In this document: positions 1 through 7,048 of the stretch, one piece after another
How the letters are laid out: every line of letters begins with the position of its first letter
Position numbering within the stretch: the stretch's first letter is position 1
Source of the DNA: Vibrio sp. CK2-1
Lineage (GTDB): Bacteria > Pseudomonadota > Gammaproteobacteria > Enterobacterales > Vibrionaceae
Reading direction: 5' to 3'
Assembly: GCF_021726515.1 (NCBI RefSeq)
Contig: NZ_JAKKCJ010000001.1
Coordinates: 744,001 to 808,000 of the forward strand
Length of the DNA: 64,000 nt
Notes under the pieces: generated by a model
The model's input: the letters and a program-made list of their open reading frames with translations, nothing else
What the model was told of the DNA's origin: nothing
Database searches by the model: none
Translations under genes and position numbers: made by a program

Positions 1-1
1 G

Positions 2-2026
2 CAAGGTATCAACATTGTTGAGTTTGCAGGCCAGAACGATCAAGAAGTCAAAGCTCAAGTGAGTGCGTTAGTCGAAACTTTAGAAAAACAACTTGAAACG
101 GAAGATGGCGGCATTATTGGATTTCAAGTTTGCCACGACCTAGAAAGCATTAATAAAATCTACAACATGCGCAAAAAAGCGGTAGGACTTCTAGGTGGCG
201 CAAAAGGGCGAGCTAAGCCGATTGCGTTTGCTGAAGATACTTGTGTGCCACCGGAAAACTTAGCGGATTTTATTGCTGAGTTTCGCACTTTACTTGATGA
301 AAAATCACTGAACTATGGCATGTTTGGCCATGTCGACGCAGGGGTACTTCACGTTCGCCCAGCTTTAGATTTATGCGATCCTGAGCAAGAAAAAATGATG
401 CATCAGGTATCGGATGAAGTGGTCAAATTAGTCGCTAAATATGGGGGTTTAATGTGGGGCGAGCATGGTAAAGGTTACCGCTCGGAATACGGCCCTGAAT
501 TTTTCGGCGATGAATTGTTTACGCAATTGCGTCGCGTAAAAGCCGCATTTGATCCACTTAATAAAATGAACCCGGGTAAAATTTGTACTCCGCTTGAAAG
601 CCAAGATGAACTCGTCAAAGTCTCGGATACCAAACGTGCTTTTTATGATCGTCAAATTCCGGTGACGGTGCGTGATAGCTTTAGACAAGCCATGGAATGT
701 AACGGTAACGGTTTGTGCTTCAACTATGATGTGAATTCACCTATGTGTCCGTCAATGAAGGTCACAGCGGATCGTCGTCATTCTCCAAAAGGCCGCGCCG
801 GTTTAGTGCGTGAATGGTTACGTCAATTAACCGCCAATGGGGTAGATATACTCGATTTAGAAGAAACGACATTAAAGCAGTCAACGTCGATAAAAAGCAT
901 GATTGACCGTGTTCGTAACTCGATGAAAAAGAAAGATGAATATGATTTTTCTCATGAAGTTTTCGATGCTTTAAATGGCTGTCTTGCTTGTAAAGCGTGT
1001 GCTAGTCAGTGCCCGATCAATGTTGATGTTCCGTCTTTCCGTTCACGCTTCTTAAACGTTTACTACACTCGTTATCAGCGCCCAGTCAAAGACTACCTAG
1101 TCGGTAATATTGAAAGTTTACTACCGCTAATGGCTGCTATGCCAAAAGTCACCAATGGTATGTTGGGAATGGGTTGGGTGCAGTCTTTAACCAAAAAGAC
1201 CGTTGGCTATATTGATACCCCGTTATTATCACTACCAACGTTAAAGCAGAGTTTAGATAATCAACAATGGGATAGCCGATTTAGTTTGTCACACCTACAA
1301 TCGCTGTCAGAAGATAAATGCCAAGACTACCTATTGATCGTTCAAGATCCGTTTACGAGTTTTTATGATGCCGATGTCGTGTCCGATTTTGTTGATTTAG
1401 CGGTGAAACTGGGTAAAAAACCAGTCGTATTACCGTTTAAACCCAATGGTAAAGCTCAGCATGTAAAAGGCTTCTTAAAACAATTTACGCAAACCGCCAC
1501 TTCAACTGCTGAGTTTTTAAATCAACTCGCTGAGTTGAATATTCCGATGGTTGGTGTCGATCCTGCAACCGTACTTTGTTATCGAGATGAATATCGCGAA
1601 GTACTTGGTGAGAAAGCGGGAGAATTTCAGGTTCTAAGCGTGCATGAATGGTTACAGCCAAACCTCACGACATTTGTTTATTCAACAAAAGCGGATGATA
1701 AGCCTTGGTATTTGTTCTCTCACTGTACCGAGAAAACCAAGTTACCCAACTCAGAAAAGCACTGGGGCGAAATCTTTAGCCACTTTGGCGGCGCGTTAAC
1801 AACCATTCCAGTCGGTTGTTGTGGTATGGCGGGAACCTTTGGTCATGAAGCGGATAAGTTTGAAATGTCACAAGGCATCTACCAGTTAAGCTGGCAGCCA
1901 AATATTAATCGTTTAGACAAAGAGCGTTGTTTGGTCACCGGCTATTCTTGTCGTAGCCAAGTGAAGCGTTTTGAAGGGATGAAGCCTAAGCATCCTCTGC
2001 AAGCCTTGCTTACGATGTTGGAGTAG
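2..2026 (+). CDS. ydiJ: YdiJ-family FAD/Fe-S D-2-hydroxyacid dehydrogenase, 5' end outside window
   Basis: The reading frame is open from base 2, so the gene starts before the window; about 674 of the family's roughly 1000 residues are visible. The visible part begins in the C-terminal half of the FAD-linked oxidase domain (GHVDAGVLHVRP and WGEHGKGYRSEYG motifs, typical of substrate and FAD contacts). It continues into a cysteine-rich ferredoxin-like section (CNGNGLCF, then CLACKACASQCP, which resembles a 4Fe-4S ligand set) and ends with a CCG-type motif (PVGCCGMAG). This order matches YdiJ/Dld-type membrane-associated dehydrogenases that oxidise D-2-hydroxyacids such as D-lactate or D-2-hydroxyglutarate and pass electrons to the respiratory chain. 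The exact substrate cannot be read from sequence. It converges on the porin gene with a shared terminator. Confidence 0.88.
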   Translation, partial: QGINIVEFAGQNDQEVKAQVSALVETLEKQLETEDGGIIGFQVCHDLESINKIYNMRKKAVGLLGGAKGRAKPIAFAEDTCVPPENLADFIAEFRTLLDEKSLNYGMFGHVDAGVLHVRPALDLCDPEQEKMMHQVSDEVVKLVAKYGGLMWGEHGKGYRSEYGPEFFGDELFTQLRRVKAAFDPLNKMNPGKICTPLESQDELVKVSDTKRAFYDRQIPVTVRDSFRQAMECNGNGLCFNYDVNSPMCPSMKVTADRRHSPKGRAGLVREWLRQLTANGVDILDLEETTLKQSTSIKSMIDRVRNSMKKKDEYDFSHEVFDALNGCLACKACASQCPINVDVPSFRSRFLNVYYTRYQRPVKDYLVGNIESLLPLMAAMPKVTNGMLGMGWVQSLTKKTVGYIDTPLLSLPTLKQSLDNQQWDSRFSLSHLQSLSEDKCQDYLLIVQDPFTSFYDADVVSDFVDLAVKLGKKPVVLPFKPNGKAQHVKGFLKQFTQTATSTAEFLNQLAELNIPMVGVDPATVLCYRDEYREVLGEKAGEFQVLSVHEWLQPNLTTFVYSTKADDKPWYLFSHCTEKTKLPNSEKHWGEIFSHFGGALTTIPVGCCGMAGTFGHEADKFEMSQGIYQLSWQPNINRLDKERCLVTGYSCRSQVKRFEGMKPKHPLQALLTMLE

Positions 2027-2055
2027 AGCTGTAAGCTGCTGAATAGTTAAAATAG

Positions 2056-2096
2056 AAAAAAGGCCTGAAGCGAAAGATATCGTTTCAGGCCTTTTA
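2056..2096. terminator. Bidirectional intrinsic terminator
   Basis: A long hairpin (arms AAAAGGCCTGAA and TTTCAGGCCTTTT around GCGAAAGATATCG) with A and T runs on either side lies between the convergent ydiJ and porin genes and can serve both. Confidence 0.85.
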
Positions 2097-2119
2097 GTTT
2101 TGGTAATGATTACCAATGA

Positions 2120-3085
2120 TTAGAAATCGTAACGGATACCCGCTTGGATTTGGTCATCTAGGTCATCAATCATTTCAAACTTGTAACCAGCGTAAGTGCG
2201 TAGGTTGCTGTTGAACTTGTAAACTGCTTCGATTGCAACGTTATCAACTGCATCATCATCACCATCGTTCATCGTTGCGTAGTTATATACGCCAACGAAA
2301 GTCCACTTATCCAATTTGTATTGAGCTGAAATTTCGTAGCCATCGTTGTCATCACTGTTACCAGTAATGTCATCGCTAAAGTTCATTAGATAAAGGGCAC
2401 CGAAAGTGAAGTCTGCAATAGAGTATTGTACACCGATATCTACTTGGTTCGCGTCTTGGTCAGCAACTTTGCCACCAGCGTAACCCACACCTAAATCTAG
2501 GCCGAAATCAAATGAGTACATACCAGCAATTGCGTATTGGTCTGAGTCTGCCAATTCTTCAGCAAGGTAGTTAGCACCTAGTGTAAAGCCGCCAAACTCA
2601 CCTTTATAAGCAAAGTTGTTTTCTTGCTTATCGCTACCTGCACGTAAAGCAACAGCATCATCGGCATCTGCGCCGAACGTTGCCATGGTATCGGTGAAGT
2701 CAGTGATCATCACTAATGCAGTATCTTGTTTACCGTAAGAGAAATCACCCGCTTGAGTACCAATACCACCGAATAGGTAACGAGTTTTTATGCCATCAGA
2801 GCCGTCAACTTCGTTTTCGTACTTACCAAAACCTGAAAGGCCGTCTGTGATTTGAGTAGTACCAGAAATACTTAGACGAGCACGGCTTTTATCATCAAAT
2901 GCACTTTCGATTTTATCGCCAGTGGCTGGGTCATATTCTTCATTGTTATCTGAAACATTGAAACGTGCTTCTGCACGGCCGCCAATTTTCAGCTCAGATG
3001 TATCATCTTTATAAACGGTTGCTGCTAGAGAAGAAGTAGAAACCATTGCTGCCAAAATTGAAGTGGCTAGAACTGCTTTTTTCAT
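2120..3085 (-). CDS. Gram-negative porin (OmpU/OmpC-like trimeric porin)
   Basis: The 321-residue product starts with a signal peptide (about residues 1-21, cleavage near SLA-ATVYKDD). It then shows the alternating aromatic/hydrophobic beta-strand pattern of a 16-stranded diffusion porin, is rich in Asp and Gly loops, and ends in a terminal phenylalanine (GIRYDF), the outer-membrane insertion signal. It would form a general diffusion channel for small solutes. Which Vibrio porin it corresponds to cannot be decided here; OmpU-like is the best guess from length and signal peptide. It is transcribed alone between terminators, and a CRP-like site lies about 130 bp upstream of the start. Confidence 0.85.
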   Translation of the reverse strand: MKKAVLATSILAAMVSTSSLAATVYKDDTSELKIGGRAEARFNVSDNNEEYDPATGDKIESAFDDKSRARLSISGTTQITDGLSGFGKYENEVDGSDGIKTRYLFGGIGTQAGDFSYGKQDTALVMITDFTDTMATFGADADDAVALRAGSDKQENNFAYKGEFGGFTLGANYLAEELADSDQYAIAGMYSFDFGLDLGVGYAGGKVADQDANQVDIGVQYSIADFTFGALYLMNFSDDITGNSDDNDGYEISAQYKLDKWTFVGVYNYATMNDGDDDAVDNVAIEAVYKFNSNLRTYAGYKFEMIDDLDDQIQAGIRYDF

Positions 3086-3217
3086 TGTTTTAAATCCTAT
3101 GTTTTAAATTAGAGACTTACGTGTCTTCTTGGTGTTGGAAGTACTCTAGAATAGGAATGTTAAGAATTAGTGTCTGTTATATGACGTTTTGATGTATTGC
3201 CAGAAGTGATGCTTAAA

Positions 3218-3233
3218 TGTGATCTATATCTCA
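3218..3233. promoter_or_regulatory. CRP-like site upstream of the porin
   Basis: TGTGATCTATATCTCA matches the CRP consensus TGTGATCTAGATCACA at 14 of 16 positions, about 135 bp before the porin start. Position and sequence suggest cAMP-CRP control of the porin. It abuts the anmK terminator. Confidence 0.5.
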
Positions 3234-3268
3234 CAAAAAAGCCAAAATGCAGAACACTTTGGCTTTAA
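3233..3268 (-). terminator. Intrinsic terminator of anmK
   Basis: Read on the minus strand, an AAAGCCAAA...TTTTGGC hairpin is followed by a T run, just beyond the anmK stop codon. Confidence 0.75.
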
Positions 3269-3293
3269 ATTGATTGAGGTTTTGAATATTTAG

Positions 3294-4397
3294 CTATGAA
3301 GGTAAGTAGATCGCGCCTAATACCGCCAGACGTGAAGCTCCGGTCGCAGCGGGTAGGTTACCCGGTAAACCATTGATGGTTTGGTGTGCGAGCCAAGCAA
3401 AAGCCATTGCTTCCATGTAATCGGCATCAATACCATATTTTAATGTATTGCCTATTTGCCACTCAGGAAGTAGTTGTTGCAATTTTTCCATAAGCAATGG
3501 GTTATTCGCACCGCCGCCACAAGCCAATAATTCATTCGTACGATTTGTTTGAGTGAACTCTTCTACTTCGTTAGCAATGGTGATCGCGGTAAATTCGGCT
3601 AACGTGGCAAGCACATCTTCATTACTCAGAGTAAAGTCAGTTAATTTTTGTTCTAGCCAAGGTAGGTTAAAGAGTTCTCGTCCTGTACTTTTGGGAGCAG
3701 GTAGCAGTAGGTATCTTTCTGCTAATAGTGCTTTGAGTAGAGGTTGATCTACCTTGCCAGATCGAGCAATAGCCGCATCTTTATCATAAGGTTGACCAAA
3801 GTGCTTCTGAACCCAAGAATCCATTAACATGTTGCCTGGGCCCGTGTCGTAGCCTGATGTTTGGTCACCATCAATGATGGAAATATTGGCAATGCCGCCG
3901 ATATTTAAGATCACGATATTATTATCAATGTGATCAAACAGTGCTTTATGAAATGCAGGAACGAGTGGCGCACCTTGACCGCCTAATGCCATGTCTTTAC
4001 GACGAAAATCTGCAACCGTAGTAATGCCAGTTTGCGCGGCAATAATATTGGCATCACCAATTTGCATGGTGAAAGGGTAAGTAGAATCTGGCGCATGAAA
4101 CACCGTTTGGCCGTGGCTACCAATCGCTTTGATATCGTTTCTATTTAAGCTGTTTTTATCGATTAGTTGATCCACGGCATCGGCAAAAACCTTACCCAAC
4201 CGATGATCAATTTCGCCGATTTTCAGTAACGTGGTTTGTTGGCCAATACACACATCTAATACGTCTTGCTTTAAATCCTCTGGCATGGTGAAAAAATCTT
4301 GCGCCAGTAAGCGAATCGACTTTCCATCGGTTTCAACTAATGCGGTATCCACACCATCTAAACTGGTGCCAGACATAATGCCGATATATTTTTCCAT
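3294..4397 (-). CDS. anmK: Anhydro-N-acetylmuramic acid kinase
   Basis: The 367-residue product is full length for AnmK, which phosphorylates and opens 1,6-anhydro-MurNAc released during cell-wall turnover, giving MurNAc-6-phosphate in the cytoplasm. Visible motifs are the N-terminal phosphate-binding GTSLDGVD (about 10-17), the catalytic-region SHGQTVFH (about 94-101), NIGGIANIS and GPGNMLMD. The ATG at 4397 is preceded by AAGGTAAG, a good ribosome binding site. It is divergent from nagZ, which makes 1,6-anhydro-MurNAc available by trimming GlcNAc, so the pair forms a peptidoglycan-recycling locus. Confidence 0.95.
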   Translation of the reverse strand: MEKYIGIMSGTSLDGVDTALVETDGKSIRLLAQDFFTMPEDLKQDVLDVCIGQQTTLLKIGEIDHRLGKVFADAVDQLIDKNSLNRNDIKAIGSHGQTVFHAPDSTYPFTMQIGDANIIAAQTGITTVADFRRKDMALGGQGAPLVPAFHKALFDHIDNNIVILNIGGIANISIIDGDQTSGYDTGPGNMLMDSWVQKHFGQPYDKDAAIARSGKVDQPLLKALLAERYLLLPAPKSTGRELFNLPWLEQKLTDFTLSNEDVLATLAEFTAITIANEVEEFTQTNRTNELLACGGGANNPLLMEKLQQLLPEWQIGNTLKYGIDADYMEAMAFAWLAHQTINGLPGNLPAATGASRLAVLGAIYLPS

Positions 4398-4573
4398 AGC
4401 TTACCTTTTGAGTCGTAATCTAATCATCTGTAATGAATTAATTAGTTTAAAGACAGAGTTTTAAACATACATGATTAGTGTCAGAATAGCGTATAAAACC
4501 TTAAAATCAGTACCATAAATCACGTTTGTCGATTATTTTGGTGCAATATTTCGATACTGAGAAGGAAAATGCA

Positions 4574-5566
4574 ATGGGTCCATTGTGGTTAGACGTTGAA
4601 GGCTATGAACTTGATGCGGAAGATAAAGAAATTCTGGCGCACCCAACCGTTGGTGGTGTGATCTTATTTGCTCGCAACTACCATGATAATGAACAACTTA
4701 TCGCGTTAAATCATGCTATTCGTCAAGCAGCCAAGCGTCCTATTCTTATCGGTGTCGATCAAGAAGGCGGTCGTGTACAACGTTTCCGTGATGGCTTTAC
4801 CAAAATCCCACCGGCTCAAGCTTATGCTGAAATGAAAAATGGCGTTGAAGCGGCAGAACTTGGTGGTTGGTTAATGGCGGCAGAATTGATTGCTCACGAT
4901 ATCGATTTAAGCTTTGCACCTGTACTCGATCAATCCTTTCAATGTAAAGCGATTGGTAGCCGTGCTTTTGGTGAAGACCTTGAGACTATTTTGACCTACA
5001 GCTCAGCCTATATGAAAGGCATGAAGCAAGTTGGCATGGCAACCACAGGTAAACATTTTCCTGGCCATGGTGGGGTGATTGTTGATTCGCACTATGAAAC
5101 CCCATTTGATAATCGCAATGATATTTTTGAAAATGACATGGCGATTTTTAAAGCTCAGATTGACGCTGGAATTCTCGATGCCATGATGCCTGCGCATGTG
5201 GTTTACCCTAATTACGATGACCAGCCAGCCAGCGGTTCACCTTATTGGTTGAAAGATATATTGCGTAATCAACTAGGTTTTAAAGGCATCGTATTTTCTG
5301 ATGATTTAAATATGGAAGGTGCCGCGATTATGGGCGGACCAGCCGAGCGTTCTTTGAAATCAATGCAATCAGGCTGTGACATGGTATTGATGTGTAATAA
5401 CCGTCCATCAGCAGTTGAAGTGCTCGATAACCTACCAATCGTAGAAGTACCAAAAGCAATGAACTTACTTAAGCAGCAGAGCTTTAGTTTAAAAGAATTG
5501 CAAGCCACAGAACGTTGGCAGCAAGCGAACCGTATTATGAATCAGTATTGGGATAACGCGCAGTAA
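4574..5566 (+). CDS. nagZ: Beta-N-acetylhexosaminidase NagZ
   Basis: The 330-residue GH3 enzyme is cytoplasmic and removes GlcNAc from recycled 1,6-anhydro-muropeptides. Signature features are [11 protein letters not shown] near residue 60-75, the KHFPGHGG...DSHYE loop carrying the catalytic histidine and substrate contacts, and [10 protein letters not shown] containing the nucleophile aspartate. The start chosen is ATG at 4574, preceded by GAAGGAAA and giving the usual MGPLWLDV family N-terminus. A longer frame from a TTG at 4526 has no ribosome binding site and adds 16 unrelated residues. It is divergent from anmK and ends at an intrinsic terminator. In some bacteria NagZ also influences AmpC induction; no ampC is in this window. 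Confidence 0.95.
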   Translation: MGPLWLDVEGYELDAEDKEILAHPTVGGVILFARNYHDNEQLIALNHAIRQAAKRPILIGVDQEGGRVQRFRDGFTKIPPAQAYAEMKNGVEAAELGGWLMAAELIAHDIDLSFAPVLDQSFQCKAIGSRAFGEDLETILTYSSAYMKGMKQVGMATTGKHFPGHGGVIVDSHYETPFDNRNDIFENDMAIFKAQIDAGILDAMMPAHVVYPNYDDQPASGSPYWLKDILRNQLGFKGIVFSDDLNMEGAAIMGGPAERSLKSMQSGCDMVLMCNNRPSAVEVLDNLPIVEVPKAMNLLKQQSFSLKELQATERWQQANRIMNQYWDNAQ

Positions 5567-5584
5567 TACCTAATATTGCAACCC

Positions 5585-5620
5585 AAAAGAAGTGGTGGGA
5601 TTGCATTCTCACCACTTTTG
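5585..5620 (+). terminator. Intrinsic terminator of nagZ
   Basis: The AAGTGGTG...CACCACTTTTG hairpin lies 20 bp after the nagZ stop and ends in a short T run. Confidence 0.7.
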
Positions 5621-5665
5621 TTCCAAAATTCTCACCAGTTAGGCTGCTTAGAGTAGTCTACAATC

Positions 5666-5748
5666 CTTTCGTATAATCTCACTGATTGAACCGCTTGTTC
5701 TAGGTGTGAGAGTCTCTACCAGAATCCTCAAATTCTGATTACGAAGAG
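5666..5748 (+). ncRNA. Adenine-sensing purine riboswitch aptamer
   Basis: The sequence folds as the purine aptamer. P1 is 5667-5673 with 5740-5746, P2 is 5678-5682 with 5706-5710, and P3 is 5721-5725 with 5732-5736. The conserved joints are recognisable: J1/2 ATAATCTC, J2/3 AGTCTCTACC and J3/1 GATTACGAAG. The specificity pyrimidine in J3/1 (GAUU rather than GACU) is U, which in this family selects adenine over guanine. L3 begins with CC and L2 ends with GG, as needed for loop kissing. L2 is enlarged to 23 nt by an inserted GAAC-CGCTT-GTTC mini hairpin (5688-5700), unlike the usual 7-9 nt loop. It precedes the deaminase gene by about 180 nt. Confidence 0.88.
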
Positions 5749-5773
5749 TAAGCGGGCGATCGTTTTCTCTTTG
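5742..5773 (+). promoter_or_regulatory. Candidate alternative helix competing with riboswitch P1
   Basis: CGAAGAG (5742-5748) can pair with CTCTTTG (5767-5773). The left arm is the 3' strand of P1, so this helix and the ligand-bound aptamer exclude each other. No T run follows, so it is not an obvious terminator. Inference from complementarity only. Confidence 0.35.
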
Positions 5774-5929
5774 TATCAATACTATCAATCATAACTTTTA
5801 AACCGATTAAATTGGATAGCTTACTTATCTTGATTGATAGAAGTCACCTATACTCGATTTAGAGCAAAGGTTTACCGGACAAAAGAAAAATCGTTGCGCA
5901 TTCATTTTTAATCGAAAAGGATGTAACCA

Positions 5930-6952
5930 ATGAATCCACATATAACCGCGTTTATCCAAGGCTTACCAAAAGTCGAATTGCATTTGCATATTGAAGGTTC
6001 ACTTGAGCCAGATCTCATGTTTGAACTGGCTAGACGTAATAACGTCGAGATTCCATTTAATTCACCTGAAGAAGTGCAAGCCGCATATCAGTTTGAGGAT
6101 TTGCAGTCGTTTCTTGATATCTATTATCAAGGTGCCAATGTGTTGATTAATGAACAAGATTTCTTTGATTTAACTTGGGCTTATCTACTGCGTTGTAAGC
6201 AAGATAACGTGATTCATACTGAAATTTTCTTTGATCCACAAACTCATACTGCGCGTGGTATTGCTTTTGAAACCGTGATTAATGGTATTGATAAAGCCAT
6301 GCAAAAAGGGCGCGAGGAGCTTGGCATATCGAGCCAAATTATCATGTGTTTCTTGCGCCATTTAGATCAAGATTCGGCCTTTGAAACCCTAAAACAAGCG
6401 TTGCCGTTTAAAGATAAGATCATCGGTGTTGGGCTTGATTCTTCTGAGCAAGGGTATCCGCCAGAAAAGTTTAAAGAGGTATTTGAAGCGGCGATTGGGC
6501 ATGGTTTTTTAACGGTAGCGCATGCGGGTGAAGAAGGCCCGGCTGCTAATATTCATAATGCAATGAAGCTGCTCGGTGTGTCGCGAGTCGATCACGGAGT
6601 ACGTTGTGTTGATGATCCTGAATTGGTGAAACAACTAATTGAAGATCGCACGCCATTAACGGTTTGTCCGCTATCGAACACTCAACTAAAAGTCTTTGAG
6701 AGCATGAGCGATCACAATATTGTCGACTTATTGCGACAAGGGCTGTGTGTCACGATCAATTCTGATGATCCCGCTTATTTTGGCGGTTATATGACAGATA
6801 ACTTCATGGCGGTAGCGGAAGCCTTACCAGTATCACTGGAAGAGCTACAAGCTTTCTCGCTCAACGCGATTGAAGCAAGTTTTATTAGTGATGAAGAAAA
6901 GAAAAGGTTGGTAGATCAGGTTACTCACTTTAGTCGTGAGTTTCTGTCTTAA
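5930..6952 (+). CDS. add: Adenine deaminase of the adenosine-deaminase-like family (often annotated add)
   Basis: The 340-residue metal-dependent amidohydrolase has zinc ligands H18 and H20 (ELHLHIEG), H198 with E201 (HAGEEG), D221-H222 (VDHGVR) and D279-D280 (NSDDPAYFGGY). It would deaminate a purine base or nucleoside to the hypoxanthine form. Overall it resembles Pseudomonas PA0148-type proteins, with the same FDPQTHT, FLRHL, GLDSSEQG and SDDPAYFGGY blocks. As I recall, that group acts on adenine rather than adenosine. An adenine riboswitch upstream fits adenine as substrate. The ATG follows AAAGGAT with good spacing. It is convergent with cti and shares a terminator. The family is certain; the adenine preference is inferred. 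Confidence 0.9.
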   Translation: MNPHITAFIQGLPKVELHLHIEGSLEPDLMFELARRNNVEIPFNSPEEVQAAYQFEDLQSFLDIYYQGANVLINEQDFFDLTWAYLLRCKQDNVIHTEIFFDPQTHTARGIAFETVINGIDKAMQKGREELGISSQIIMCFLRHLDQDSAFETLKQALPFKDKIIGVGLDSSEQGYPPEKFKEVFEAAIGHGFLTVAHAGEEGPAANIHNAMKLLGVSRVDHGVRCVDDPELVKQLIEDRTPLTVCPLSNTQLKVFESMSDHNIVDLLRQGLCVTINSDDPAYFGGYMTDNFMAVAEALPVSLEELQAFSLNAIEASFISDEEKKRLVDQVTHFSREFLS

Positions 6953-6992
6953 ATCGATTTAAAATATCTAGATCATAGAGTAAGCATAAAGA

Positions 6993-7025
6993 AACAGGCT
7001 TGAATATCGCTTCAAGCCTGTTTTG
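6993..7025. terminator. Bidirectional intrinsic terminator
   Basis: The AACAGGCTTGAA-tatcgc-TTCAAGCCTGTT stem is followed by TTTTG and lies between the convergent deaminase and cti genes. Confidence 0.85.
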
Positions 7026-7048
7026 TATATTTGATATTTATTGACTGA

